53,825 nt of DNA. Origin: Clostridia bacterium. Its GTDB lineage: Bacteria > Bacillota > Clostridia > Christensenellales > Pumilibacteraceae. This document shows, in pieces, positions 1 through 8,151 of the stretch; positions within the stretch are counted from its first letter, which is position 1, and the number at the start of each line of letters is the position of its first letter. The translations under genes and the position numbers were made by a program. The stretch is taken from assembly GCA_022791055.1 (NCBI GenBank), contig JAAVYI010000005.1, positions 1 through 53,825 of the forward strand, given 5' to 3'. Below the pieces are notes generated by a model. The model was given only the letters and a program-made list of their open reading frames with translations. It was not told where the DNA came from and did no database searches.

Positions 1-162
1 GCGACGATTTATCTCCCGTTAGGCATAAAACCGTCGTCGCCTACGGCGCAAACCCTTGACAATTTGCCTGCGGCGGCATTTTTGGCTGGTTAAGACGACC
101 ACCAAAGCGAACACAAAATTTTTTAAGCCGCAGTCCGCACGGACGGCGCAAAGGAGCAGACA
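1..162. other. Left edge, no confident gene
   Basis: Frame 1 is open from the first base to a TAA at 91-93 and would encode the last 30 residues of some protein, but the peptide is not recognisable. Bases 94-162 hold only the AAGGAG (151-156) that serves the recombinase fragment starting at 163. Confidence 0.3.
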
Positions 163-276
163 ATGGAAAACGCAGTTATTTATGCACGTTTCAGTTCACA
201 CGGGCAAAACGAAATGACTATCGAGGGACAAGTTCGCATTTGCCGCGAATATGCAGAAAGTCAAGGCTACAATTGG
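163..276 (+). pseudogene. Serine recombinase, N-terminal fragment
   Basis: About 37 residues match the start of the resolvase/invertase catalytic domain: VIYARFSSHGQ carries the nucleophilic serine after the arginine, and IEGQVRICREYAESQGYN is the typical following helix. An AAGGAG lies 6 bases before the ATG. After GYN (about 271-276) the family match ends abruptly and the sequence becomes a sugar-transporter permease in another frame, so the catalytic core, DNA-binding domain and everything downstream are missing. The reading frame closes at 358-360. The join could be a real deletion or insertion scar, or an assembly error close to the contig end. Either way no working recombinase can be made. 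Confidence 0.6.
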
Positions 277-544
277 TGGCATGGTGCCGTTCTATTTGGT
301 CGTCAACTCGCTCGGCATGATCGATTCGCCGCTCGCGCTCATTCTGCCGACATGCTGTAACGCGATGAATATCGTCATGCTGCGCACCGGGATCTTGGCA
401 ATCCCCGAATCGATCATAGAGGCCGCCGAAATAGACGGCGCCGGTCCCGTGCGCACCATGGTGCGCATCGCCGTGCCGCTGAGTATGCCCTTTTTGCAAA
501 AGCATTTCGAAAAGGGCATGATCATCGGCGGCGTCAAGGAATAA
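275..544 (+). pseudogene. Carbohydrate ABC transporter permease remnant
   Basis: The residues GGMVPFYLVVNSLGMID, ALILPTCCNAMNIVMLRTG and EAAEIDGAGPVRTMVRIAVPLSMP belong to the MalG/LplC-type permease of sugar ABC transporters; EAA...G is the loop that docks the ATPase. Directly after PLSMP comes FLQKHFEKGMIIGGVKE and a stop, which is the extreme C-terminus of the same family. The roughly 70-100 residues normally between these parts are missing (join near 486-492), and the N-terminal membrane helices are lost at the recombinase junction. There is no start codon with a ribosome site of its own. This is a doubly deleted relic or an assembly artefact. Confidence 0.65.
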
Positions 545-571
545 AACGTGTCGAAAATGTACGGCGAGCGG

Positions 572-600
572 TTGCCATTTGGCGGCGGGCGTGGTATAAT
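572..600 (+). promoter_or_regulatory. Leaderless promoter of the kinase at 607
   Basis: TTGCCA (572-577), a 17-base spacer and TATAAT (595-600). The expected transcription start falls on or next to the ATG at 607, and there is no ribosome site between, so the mRNA should have no leader. Confidence 0.75.
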
Positions 601-606
601 AGCGGC

Positions 607-1119
607 ATGGGCAAAAATGTAACTTTGATCGGAATGCCGTCGGTCGGCAAGAGTACGGTCGGCAAAATTTTGGCGGAACGGACGGGGCGTCGGTTTATCG
701 ACACCGATTTTTTACTGGTCTACCGCTACGGCGCTTCGCTCTCGTCGCTGATCGGCGCATGGGGGACGGAGCAATTCATTGCGGCCGAAAGCCGATTGCT
801 TTCCGAACTGAAAGCCGAAAATGCCGTCATTTCTACCGGCGGCAGCGCGGTGTACGGCGACGCGGGAATGCAACGCTTGCAAGAAATTTCGACCGTTATC
901 TATCTGGAGGCCGACGTCGCCGCGCTTAGGCGGCGGCTGGGGAATATGCAAAAGCGCGGCGTGGTCGCGCGCAACGCCGACACGCTCGAGCAGTTATTCG
1001 ACGAGCGTCTGCCGCTGTACCGCCGCTGGGCGAATCTCACGGTGCCGATCGGGAACAGTCCCGCGTCGACCGCCGAACGGGTGATGGCCGCGCTGGCGGA
1101 GAGCGAAAACGCATTATAA
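607..1119 (+). CDS. Shikimate kinase-like protein
   Basis: 170 residues, the normal size for shikimate kinase, which phosphorylates shikimate with ATP in the chorismate pathway. Visible parts are the P-loop GMPSVGKST (residues 9-17), the acidic IDTD motif near 32-35, ISTGG near 77-81 and the arginine of the lid (KRGVVAR). The arginine that contacts the shikimate carboxylate in classical enzymes (in an FR..E motif) is not present: the matching stretch reads EQFIAAES. The protein therefore belongs to the AroK superfamily, but its substrate is not secured. DAHP synthase is encoded far away at 34494, so no aromatic operon supports the name. It stands alone with its own leaderless promoter. Confidence 0.7.
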   Translation: MGKNVTLIGMPSVGKSTVGKILAERTGRRFIDTDFLLVYRYGASLSSLIGAWGTEQFIAAESRLLSELKAENAVISTGGSAVYGDAGMQRLQEISTVIYLEADVAALRRRLGNMQKRGVVARNADTLEQLFDERLPLYRRWANLTVPIGNSPASTAERVMAALAESENAL

Positions 1120-1195
1120 CGAAATAGTAGACGTATTGAAAAAGCGCGAAGAGTATTGCATTCTTCGCGCTTTTCGTTTCTCGATCGATTGCAAT

Positions 1196-1750
1196 TCATT
1201 TGCCGAAATCGCAATGCGGTTCGTGATCGTCAACCACACCGACGGCTTGCAGATAGGCGTAAATAATCGTCGAGCCGACAAATTTCATGCCTCGCTTTTG
1301 TAAATCTTTTGATATGGTATCGGACAGCGGCGTGGTGGGGCGGATTACGCCGTCTCTATGGACGACCTGTTTGCCGTCCGTAAAATGCCATAGATAATTC
1401 GCAAACGAACCGTATTCGGACTGAATCTTGATAAATACGGCAGCATTGCCGACGGCCGCGTTGATTTTCAAACGGTTGCGAATGATAGCCTTATTTTCGG
1501 CGAGAGCGTCTTTCTTTTCTTGCGTATAGCTTGCTATTTTATGATAATCGAAACCGTCGAATGCGGCGCGGAAGGCCTCTCGCTTGTTGAGTACGCATTC
1601 CCACGTAAGTCCCGCTTGGAAACTTTCCAATAAAAGCATTTCGAAAAGATAGGCGTCGTCATAACTCGGCTTGCCCCATTCATTGTCGTGATATGCGATA
1701 TATAAGGGATTGTTCGGGTTTGCCCATGCGCATCTTTTAGGCTGTATCAT
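1196..1750 (-). CDS. tag: DNA-3-methyladenine glycosylase I
   Basis: 184 residues. Tag excises 3-methyladenine from alkylated DNA and starts base-excision repair. Diagnostic parts: CAW near the N-terminus, YHDNEWG (first zinc histidine), LESFQAGLTWECVLNKR (base-binding pocket and helix-hairpin-helix entry), and the C-terminal DDHEPHC with the last histidine and cysteine of the zinc site. Length fits the family. GGAGG lies 8 bases before the ATG. It is convergent with the kinase gene and lies 36 bases downstream of the aminopeptidase gene on the same strand, so the two are probably cotranscribed. Confidence 0.95.
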   Translation of the reverse strand: MIQPKRCAWANPNNPLYIAYHDNEWGKPSYDDAYLFEMLLLESFQAGLTWECVLNKREAFRAAFDGFDYHKIASYTQEKKDALAENKAIIRNRLKINAAVGNAAVFIKIQSEYGSFANYLWHFTDGKQVVHRDGVIRPTTPLSDTISKDLQKRGMKFVGSTIIYAYLQAVGVVDDHEPHCDFGK

Positions 1751-1786
1751 CTTCGACCTCCGAAAAAAAAGATAGCTGCTTTCGAT

Positions 1787-2974
1787 TTACCGGGCGTTTA
1801 GAACGACAGGCAGCGGGGTGGTGTAGAACGTTTGCAACGCCGTTTGCAGGTGTGCGGGCGAGGCGCTGCCGATCGTCTCGAGTGCGGCGTGCATGGCCAG
1901 TTGTGCGCAGCCGATGTCGCAGGCGGCGATGCCGGTCTGCGCGGCCGCGAGCAGGCCGAGCGTCGAGCCGCAGCGCAGGTCGGACGGGTGATAGTAGTCT
2001 TGTACCGGTACACCGGCGCGGCGGCAGATTGTTTTGACGATCGCGGCGCTCACGCCGTCGGTCGCATAGTGTGCGTGGTGCTTGACGACGATGCCGCCGT
2101 TTAAGGATACGCGGATCGCCGTGTCGGCCTTATCGGGGTGCGCCGGGTGTGCGGCGTGGGCGTTGTCGACCGACAGCGCGAACGAACGCGCCGCCGTCTC
2201 GTCATAGTCTAGCCCAAGCCGCGCGGCGATCGTTTTGAGTACGGTCGGCAACAGATTGCTCGCCGCGCCGCGCACGGTGCCGCTGCCGATCTCCTCGCTG
2301 TCGAAGAGTACGCAAACGGCAATGCCGTGCGGCTTAGCTGCGGCAATGGCGGAAGTCGAGGCGTACACGCTCAAAAGATTGTCGAGCCGCGGTGCGCACA
2401 AAAATGCATTATCGGCCCCGGCATAGAACGGCGCTTCGTCGGGTACGGCGAATAAATCGTAATCGACGACGTTTTCGGGCAGGAACTTGCCGTCGCCGCC
2501 TAAAAGCGGATATAGCTGCGTGGCGACGGCGGTCACGCCCTCGCTTGTGCCGAAGTGCGGGGCGAGCGACGGCGCGACCACGGCGAACGGACTTTTATAT
2601 AGGCTTGCCGTCAGTTTGCCGCCCTCGTCGGTGACGATACGGCCGGCAACGGTCAGCTTTCGGTCGAGAAAACTGCTTTTGATGCCGCCGCCGTAGCACT
2701 CGACGTTGAGGCGCAGCGGGTCGCCCGGTTGCACGTTTTTGATTTTGAGGCAGGGCGAATCGGTGTGGCTTTCGACGAGGTGAAAGGCCGATCCCGACCC
2801 GACCGATACGGCGACGAGCGCCGATTCGAAGTCGATAAACCGCTTGTCCCCGCGCCGCAGATCCGGGAGACTGCTTTCGCTTGCAACAAACCCGGCGCGC
2901 GACAGGATCGCGCGGGCGTTTTGCACGGCGTGAAACGGGGTGAACGATTGCGACAAAAACTCGAGTAAAGTCAT
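1787..2974 (-). CDS. apeB: M18 family metallo-aminopeptidase
   Basis: 395 residues, slightly shorter than most M18 enzymes (about 430). It should be a cytosolic two-zinc exopeptidase trimming peptides. Metal ligands and catalytic residues are visible in order: ESHTDSPCLK (His/Asp), GADNAFLCAPRLDN (Asp), FDSEEIGS (catalytic Glu and Glu ligand), ALSVDNAHAAHP (Asp) and YYHPSDLRCGSTLG (last His). AAAGGAG precedes the ATG with good spacing. It is divergent from the helicase gene, with about 110 bases between them that hold the helicase promoter. Confidence 0.9.
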   Translation of the reverse strand: MTLLEFLSQSFTPFHAVQNARAILSRAGFVASESSLPDLRRGDKRFIDFESALVAVSVGSGSAFHLVESHTDSPCLKIKNVQPGDPLRLNVECYGGGIKSSFLDRKLTVAGRIVTDEGGKLTASLYKSPFAVVAPSLAPHFGTSEGVTAVATQLYPLLGGDGKFLPENVVDYDLFAVPDEAPFYAGADNAFLCAPRLDNLLSVYASTSAIAAAKPHGIAVCVLFDSEEIGSGTVRGAASNLLPTVLKTIAARLGLDYDETAARSFALSVDNAHAAHPAHPDKADTAIRVSLNGGIVVKHHAHYATDGVSAAIVKTICRRAGVPVQDYYHPSDLRCGSTLGLLAAAQTGIAACDIGCAQLAMHAALETIGSASPAHLQTALQTFYTTPLPVVLNAR

Positions 2975-3077
2975 ACTATGCTCCTTTAAACTCTATTGTA
3001 ACGCACAGAACGGGGAAAGTCAATCGCCCGACGAAAATTTGCGGCGTCAATCTCTTTCCTTTTGCGCCGGAATGTGG

Positions 3078-3083
3078 TATACT
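3078..3083 (+). promoter_or_regulatory. -10 box of the helicase gene
   Basis: TATACT at 3078-3083. A GTG at 3085 could extend the gene but would lie between this box and the transcription start. The TTG at 3115, 7 bases after AAGGAG (3102-3107), is the more likely start. Confidence 0.55.
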
Positions 3084-3114
3084 GGTGCGGTGTACAACAG
3101 TAAGGAGAACCAAA

Positions 3115-4299
3115 TTGCTTTTTAACGAATTGAAATTAGACAGACGCATTCTCGATGCGGTGGCCAAGGAAGGCTATACGCAGCCGTCGCCCATTCAGCG
3201 GCAAGCCATTCCGCCGGCGATCGAGGGGCGCGACATTTTAGGCTGCGCGCAGACCGGGACGGGCAAGACGGCCGCGTTCGCGTTGCCGATCTTACAGCGC
3301 ATGACGTGTAACGCCGGGCGCGGCGGCATTCGCGCGCTGATCTTGACACCCACCCGCGAACTGGCGTTACAGATCGAGCAGTCGTTCCGCGCCTACGGCC
3401 GATATCTTAAGTTCCGCGTCGGCACCGTTATGGGCGGCGTCGGCATTACCCCGCAAAAAGAAATGTTAGAAAAAGGCGTCGATATTTTGGTCGCCACGCC
3501 CGGCCGACTACTCGACCTCAACGCGCAAGGGGTGGCCGATCTCGCCAAACTGGAATTTTTCGTACTTGACGAGGCCGACCGTATGCTCGATATGGGATTT
3601 ATCCACGACGTGCGCAAGGTGATAGCGCTCTTGCCGCCCAAACGGCAAACAATGTTCTTTACCGCCACTATGCCGCCCGAGATCGTGCGGCTGACCAAAA
3701 CGCTGCTGTCAAACCCCGTCGAGGTGGCCGTAACGCCCGTTTCCTCGACCGTCGACCTGACCGAACAGTCGGTGTATTTGACCGATAAAGTCAAAAAACC
3801 CGAATTGCTCATTTGGCTGCTGTCGAGCGATTTGCTCGCCGGCTCGACGCTGATCTTTACGCGCACCAAGTACGGCGCGGACAAGCTGGCCAAACGCTTG
3901 AAAAAGTCGGGCATCGACGCGCTCGCCATTCACGGCGACAAGTCGCAGGGCGCGCGACAGAACGCGCTCGACTCGTTCAAGAAGGGGCGGATCCGCGCGT
4001 TGGTTGCGACCGACATCGCCGCCCGCGGCATCGACATCGAGGACTTACCGTACGTAGTCAATTACGAGTTGCCCAACGTACCCGAAACCTACGTCCATCG
4101 GATCGGCCGCACCGGGCGCGCCGGCAAAAAGGGCGTGGCCGTCTCGCTGTGCGACTTCGACGAAAAGGAATATTTGACCGACATCGAAAAGCTGATCAAA
4201 AAGAAGATCCGCGTCGAGGAGGACAACCCGTACCCCATGGAAGTGTTCGTAAAATCCCCGCCCAAAGTCCCGCAGCCGCGCCCGTCGCGCCGCAAGTAA
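3115..4299 (+). CDS. DEAD-box ATP-dependent RNA helicase
   Basis: 394 residues from the TTG at 3115. All helicase motifs are present: Q motif (YTQPSPIQRQAIP), motif I AQTGTGKT, Ia PTRELALQ, Ib ATPGRLLD, II DEAD (VLDEADRMLDMGF), III TAT, IV LIFTRTK, V VATDIAARGIDI and VI HRIGRTGRAG. The tail after domain 2 is short and basic (ending PRPSRRK), with no RNA-binding extension such as that of DbpA. It fits the RhlE-like class of small helicases used in ribosome assembly or RNA turnover. A terminator hairpin follows at 4346-4378. It appears monocistronic. Confidence 0.93.
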   Translation: MLFNELKLDRRILDAVAKEGYTQPSPIQRQAIPPAIEGRDILGCAQTGTGKTAAFALPILQRMTCNAGRGGIRALILTPTRELALQIEQSFRAYGRYLKFRVGTVMGGVGITPQKEMLEKGVDILVATPGRLLDLNAQGVADLAKLEFFVLDEADRMLDMGFIHDVRKVIALLPPKRQTMFFTATMPPEIVRLTKTLLSNPVEVAVTPVSSTVDLTEQSVYLTDKVKKPELLIWLLSSDLLAGSTLIFTRTKYGADKLAKRLKKSGIDALAIHGDKSQGARQNALDSFKKGRIRALVATDIAARGIDIEDLPYVVNYELPNVPETYVHRIGRTGRAGKKGVAVSLCDFDEKEYLTDIEKLIKKKIRVEEDNPYPMEVFVKSPPKVPQPRPSRRK

Positions 4300-4345
4300 A
4301 GGGGATCGATGCGTTACGCTCCTTCGCGTCATTGCGAGGGAGTCC

Positions 4346-4378
4346 CGACCGCGGCAATCTGTATGCGGTCGCTTTTTT
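4346..4378 (+). terminator. Terminator after the helicase gene
   Basis: CGACCGC (4346-4352) pairs with GCGGTCG (4365-4371) and is followed by CTTTTTT. The sequence around it (4321-4360, with cattgcgaggg and gcggcaatctg) resembles a common dispersed palindromic repeat, so the terminator may sit on a repeat. Confidence 0.65.
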
Positions 4379-4455
4379 GCTACCCGGTGCCGACCTCTAC
4401 CGGTCTCATCGGGTACGTTCTAATCATTTTCTAATAAAAACTTTTGTAAAATTAC

Positions 4456-4544
4456 TTGACAGGTAGCGCGTATGGGTGTATAGTATAGCCATACTACGCA
4501 ATACAAAGTATACCGCTATGCGCTGTATCGCGTAATGCGTAGTA
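4456..4544 (+). promoter_or_regulatory. PadR operon promoter with nested palindromes
   Basis: TTGACA (4456-4461), a 17-base spacer and TATAGT (4479-4484). TAGTAT-AGCC-ATACTA (4481-4496) is a perfect inverted repeat over the -10 and start site, a likely PadR operator. A second pair, TACTACGCA (4492-4500) and TGCGTAGTA (4536-4544), overlaps it and encloses most of the leader, so the leader RNA could also fold. Confidence 0.7.
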
Positions 4545-4565
4545 AATAAACGGGAGGTAAACGGA

Positions 4566-4877
4566 TTGGATGCGCAGTTGAAAAAAGGGCTGTTAGAGGT
4601 TTGCGTCTTGGCCGCGTTGAAGCGGGAAGAGAGCTACGGATACCGAATCATAGCCGACGTGTCGCCGTATATCGAGATTTCCGAATCGACGCTGTATCCC
4701 ATATTGAAGCGTTTGGAATCGACGGGCAGCGTGACGACGCGGAGCAAAGAATACAACGGACGCCTGCGGAAGTATTACATGATCACCGAGCAGGGCAAGA
4801 AGAAGATCAGGGATTTTATCGTCGACCTCGACGAACTGGACAGAGTGTACAAATTTATTTGCAGGGAGGGCAGATAA
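4566..4877 (+). CDS. PadR family transcriptional regulator
   Basis: 103 residues from a TTG 7 bases after GGAGGT (4553-4558). The winged-helix signature is clear: LKKGLLEVCVLAALKREESYGYRI, then SESTLYPILKRLESTG and the wing RLRKYYMITEQGKKK. Short PadR proteins of this type are typically autorepressors. In Bacillota they are commonly the first gene of operons encoding HAAS/DUF1700 membrane proteins, as here: the next gene starts 3 bases after its stop. The palindromes over its promoter fit autoregulation. The inducing signal is unknown, though membrane or envelope stress is often suggested for this gene set. Confidence 0.9.
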   Translation: MDAQLKKGLLEVCVLAALKREESYGYRIIADVSPYIEISESTLYPILKRLESTGSVTTRSKEYNGRLRKYYMITEQGKKKIRDFIVDLDELDRVYKFICREGR

Positions 4878-4880
4878 GCA

Positions 4881-5522
4881 ATGACAAAATACGAATGGGA
4901 AACCGAGCTGAAAAAGAATATTCACCGCCTTCCCAAGTCCGAACAGGATAAAGCGCTCGACTATTACAACGAGCTGTTCGCCGACAAAGCCGAAAGCGGC
5001 ATGAGCGAGACGCAGATCATTTCGGAGTTCGGCAATCCGTGCGACGTAGCCGACAAGATTTTGGCCGAATACCAGTACGATCTGCGGCCGGCCGAAAGCG
5101 GCCCCGCGCCCGGCAAGGAACGGTCGGCCGACGTGTCGCCGACCCCTGCGGCCGCGCCGGTCAAGCCGGAAAAACAGCCCGCGCCGCAACCGGAAAAGAA
5201 AAAAGAAACGGTTGTCGAATCGGTCGGCATTTTTATCGGCGGCGCGTTTAAGATCGTGTTCGGTATTTTGGGCGGCGTGGCGAGCGCGTTTTTGTGGCTG
5301 GCGATCGGCATCGTCCTGGCAGTCGGGTTCTCGATGCTTTGCGGCGGCGTCGTATACATGATAACCGCGCTCGTCTCCTATACCGCCCACGGCCCGGCGC
5401 TGTTCGCGGTGCTGGGGATCGGGCTGATCAGCAGCGGGATCGGGCTGATGATCTCGCTCAACTGTAAATTGTTGTGTAAGACGGGCGCGCGCGTGACGCG
5501 CAGCTTGGTCGGGAAAAAGTAG
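4881..5522 (+). CDS. HAAS/DUF1700 domain membrane protein
   Basis: 213 residues. The first 70 form the HAAS-like helical domain (TKYEWETELKKNIHRLP, YYNELFADKAESGMSE, IISEFGNPCDVADKILAEY). A Pro/Ala-rich linker follows (about 75-108), then two long hydrophobic segments (about 118-158 and 165-195) and a basic cytoplasmic end. It belongs to a family of membrane proteins encoded with PadR regulators. A direct partnership with PadR is an inference from gene order. The gene starts 3 bases after padR and ends 12 bases before the next gene, so all are in one operon. Confidence 0.85.
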   Translation: MTKYEWETELKKNIHRLPKSEQDKALDYYNELFADKAESGMSETQIISEFGNPCDVADKILAEYQYDLRPAESGPAPGKERSADVSPTPAAAPVKPEKQPAPQPEKKKETVVESVGIFIGGAFKIVFGILGGVASAFLWLAIGIVLAVGFSMLCGGVVYMITALVSYTAHGPALFAVLGIGLISSGIGLMISLNCKLLCKTGARVTRSLVGKK

Positions 5523-5534
5523 GAGACTGCGAAC

Positions 5535-6635
5535 ATGAAAAGAATGTTGATCATTATCGGTGTAATGTGCGTCATCGCAGGCGCCGTGTCGGTTATCGGC
5601 GGCTTTGCGGCGGGCGGCTGGAATATCGCCGCGCTCGACCCCGTGCCTTCGACGCGCATGGTGTATGACAGCAAAACGGCGGGCGGGGAAGAGACGTTCG
5701 AGCAGCTCAACGCTGTCGGCGTTACGGCGCGCGGCCGCGTGCGTGTCAAGCGCGGTGCGGCGTTTGCGGTCGAGTACAGCGAGTGCGAGTACTTCCGCTA
5801 CGACGTTTCTTACGAGCAAGGGCAATTCCGCCTCGACTATGTGGAATTAAAGCCCTACGGGATCCAAATCGATCTGTTCGGCGCAGGGTCTAAAAAGTTT
5901 GCCGTCGAAGTCACCTTGCCGCAAACGGCAAAAGTCGATGTAAGCGTCGAGACCGAAAACGGGTCTGTCGGCGTTGAGTGCGGCGCGTTCGGGACGCTCG
6001 CCGTCAAGACGGCCAACGCAAGCGTGCGACTTGCCGACGTTGCGGCGGAGACTGTGACCGCAGAGACGCAAAACGCGGCTTTGCGCTTAGAGAACGTGAC
6101 GGCGGCGACCACCTTGATCGCGACGACTTCCAACGGCAGCTTGACTTGCGACAGCTGTCAAGCCGACGATCTGCGTCTGGCGACCAAGAACGGAACGGTC
6201 AAAATTTACGGCGGCCGATTCGGAGAAGGCAAGGCGTCGACGACCAACTCCTCGGTGCGCGCCTACGACCTCGAAGTCGAACGCTCGTTGCGGCTGGATT
6301 CGAACAACGGCAGCATTCGCGTCGAAGACGCGACGACGGAAAGTTTGGAAGCGATCACGTCCAATGCGTCCGTCAAGTTCTATAACGTAAAGACGGCGAC
6401 GCTTGTCGGCAAGTCGACCAACGGCGCGATCCGCGCGGAGGACGTGACCGGCGACGACATTACGTTGACGACCACCAACGGTTCTGTCAAGGGAACGATC
6501 TGCGCCCCTCGCAGCGCGTACACGGTTATCAGCTCGACCGACGGCAGCAACAATCTGACGAACGGCGGCAGCGGCGACAAAAAGTTGACCGTGACGACCA
6601 CCAACAGCAGCATCAAATTCGAGTTTGTCGGGTGA
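5535..6635 (+). CDS. Membrane-anchored DUF4097 beta-strand repeat protein
   Basis: 366 residues. An N-terminal hydrophobic segment (about 4-25) is a signal or membrane anchor. From about residue 120 to the end the chain is a ladder of short units built on (T/S)xN(G/A/S)(S/T/A)(V/I/L), for example TENGSV, TANASV, TSNGSL, TKNGTV, SNNGSI, TSNASV, STNGAI, TTNGSV and TTNSSI, spaced about 17-22 residues. This is the DUF4097 right-handed beta-helix pattern. It probably lies outside the membrane. Function is unknown. Gene order ties it to the PadR/HAAS operon. The next gene encodes a second copy of the ladder joined to a HAAS domain. Confidence 0.82.
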   Translation: MKRMLIIIGVMCVIAGAVSVIGGFAAGGWNIAALDPVPSTRMVYDSKTAGGEETFEQLNAVGVTARGRVRVKRGAAFAVEYSECEYFRYDVSYEQGQFRLDYVELKPYGIQIDLFGAGSKKFAVEVTLPQTAKVDVSVETENGSVGVECGAFGTLAVKTANASVRLADVAAETVTAETQNAALRLENVTAATTLIATTSNGSLTCDSCQADDLRLATKNGTVKIYGGRFGEGKASTTNSSVRAYDLEVERSLRLDSNNGSIRVEDATTESLEAITSNASVKFYNVKTATLVGKSTNGAIRAEDVTGDDITLTTTNGSVKGTICAPRSAYTVISSTDGSNNLTNGGSGDKKLTVTTTNSSIKFEFVG

Positions 6636-6674
6636 CGGGACGGCAACAACAATTACATTAACAGGAGACAGGAA

Positions 6675-7907
6675 ATGACGAAATGGGAATGGGAAAGCGC
6701 GTTAAAACGGCATTTGGCGCGGCTGTCGGAGGCCGAACAGGAACGCGCGCTGGGATATTATCAGGAATTGTTTGCCGATAAGGCCGAGGCCGGCATGAGC
6801 GAAACGCGCATCATCGAGCAGTTCGGCAACCCGGCCGACGTGGCCGAAAAGATCTTGGCCGAATATCAGTACGAGTTGCACACGCCGCCGTTCGACGCGC
6901 AGCCGGTCAAGGATCGGCCGCAGGCGGAGACTATGACCGCCGACGAGCCGCCGCAGAAAACGGCCAAGCGTGACATATTCGGTTTCGACGTGGGTACGGC
7001 GAGCGTATACAAGCCGGGTACGCCCATCTGCAAGATCGACGTGCAGACCGAAGGCAAAGTGACCGTTGTGCGCGGCGATACGTTGCAAATCGAATACTAC
7101 GAGAGCGACTACTATCGCTACGACTTCGAATGCAAGGACGGCGTTTTGAAAGTCAAATTTGCCGAGGTGCGGGCGCTGCCAAAGCTGATCTTCTTCGGGC
7201 TGACGGCCTGCGGGTTTGAAAAGTTGGCTTTGAAGATCGTCTTGCCGCCCGATCGCGTCGACTTGTATATCGACACCAAAAACGGCAAAGTACGCGTTAC
7301 CGACGGTCCGTTCGGCACGCTCGACGTGCGCAGTAAGAACGCGGCGATCGCCGTCGAGTCGGTCGAGGCCGAGAACTTGCAGGCGGAGACAGCCAACGGC
7401 GGCATAGCGATCAAGCGCGTCAAGGCGGGCGCGGGCAACATCGGTACGCGCAACGGCGCGATCGACGTACTCGACGCGGGATTCAGCCGCTTACACGTAC
7501 ACACGACCAATGCGTCCGTACATATCAACCGCACCAACGCGGCGGGGCTGCTGAGCGCGGGATCGACCAACGGCCGCCTGACGCTCGAACATGTGCACGC
7601 CGAGGCGGTCGAGGCGTTTACCACCAACGCCGGGATCGCGTTGGACGAGTTGATGGCGCGACTGGTAAACGCCGGCACGACCAACGGCGGCATTGCCGTC
7701 GAACGTTTGGAGGCGAGCGACATTACGCTCAAGACGACCAACGGCAGTATTCGCGGCTCGATCTGCGGCAAAAAGGCCGACTTCAGCATTACTTCGCACA
7801 ATAAAATGGGCGAAAACGATCTTATCCCGGGTGGAGAGGGAGCTTCGAAACTCAACGTCTCCACCACGATGGGAAGTATCAAACTGCGTTTCACCGAAGG
7901 GATGTAA
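6675..7907 (+). CDS. HAAS domain fused to DUF4097 beta-helix
   Basis: 410 residues. Residues 1-70 nearly repeat the HAAS domain of the protein at 4881 (TKWEWESALKRHLARL, YYQELFADKAEAGMSE, AEKILAEYQYE). After a charged linker (about 75-97) the rest is a DUF4097 ladder (TKNGKV, SKNAAI, TANGGI, TRNGAI, TTNASV, STNGRL, TTNAGI, TTNGGI, TTNGSI). No membrane segment or signal peptide is visible, unlike the two preceding proteins, so this version should be cytosolic. It combines in one chain what the two upstream genes encode separately. An AGGAGA lies about 9 bases before the ATG. Confidence 0.82.
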   Translation: MTKWEWESALKRHLARLSEAEQERALGYYQELFADKAEAGMSETRIIEQFGNPADVAEKILAEYQYELHTPPFDAQPVKDRPQAETMTADEPPQKTAKRDIFGFDVGTASVYKPGTPICKIDVQTEGKVTVVRGDTLQIEYYESDYYRYDFECKDGVLKVKFAEVRALPKLIFFGLTACGFEKLALKIVLPPDRVDLYIDTKNGKVRVTDGPFGTLDVRSKNAAIAVESVEAENLQAETANGGIAIKRVKAGAGNIGTRNGAIDVLDAGFSRLHVHTTNASVHINRTNAAGLLSAGSTNGRLTLEHVHAEAVEAFTTNAGIALDELMARLVNAGTTNGGIAVERLEASDITLKTTNGSIRGSICGKKADFSITSHNKMGENDLIPGGEGASKLNVSTTMGSIKLRFTEGM

Positions 7908-8129
7908 CTTCGGTGCGACGCTGCCCGGCGTGTGAACCGCGATTACGCCGATTACGGCCGAACTTTCTTTTTTCTATCATGTGTTTATCACATTGACATA
8001 GTATTATATAGCTAACCTCATTAGTTTCCTATCTTTGGCATATAGCTCTTGTCGCTTATCGGCGCGGGGGCTATATGTCATTTTCCGAAAGTGCGGAACA
8101 AAACCGCCCAAATCCTTGACACGGTATGA
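7908..8129. other. Intergenic stretch with one hairpin
   Basis: No gene seen. CATATAGC (8039-8046) and GCTATATG (8070-8077) form a perfect 8-bp inverted repeat with a 23-base loop. A TTGACA at 7993-7998 has no good -10 partner. Confidence 0.4.
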
Positions 8130-8135
8130 TATAAT
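8127..8135 (+). promoter_or_regulatory. Extended -10 promoter of the toxin-like cassette
   Basis: TGATATAAT (8127-8135) is an extended -10 (TGn-TATAAT). The TTGACA at 8116-8121 is too close (8 bases) to act as its -35. Confidence 0.5.
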
Positions 8136-8151
8136 AGAAGTAGGGGGCACG

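Noticed and set aside
3085..3114. GTG start for the helicase
   Set aside because: It would begin 2 bases after the -10 box, before the transcription start; TTG 3115 has a good AAGGAG.
4593..5825. Long minus-strand open frame (410 codons) opposite the PadR/HAAS genes
   Set aside because: It is a shadow of GC-rich coding on the plus strand: Arg/Ala/His-rich, no family motif, no ribosome site.
8116..8121. TTGACA as the -35 of the toxin-like cassette
   Set aside because: Only 8 bases from the -10; too short to work.
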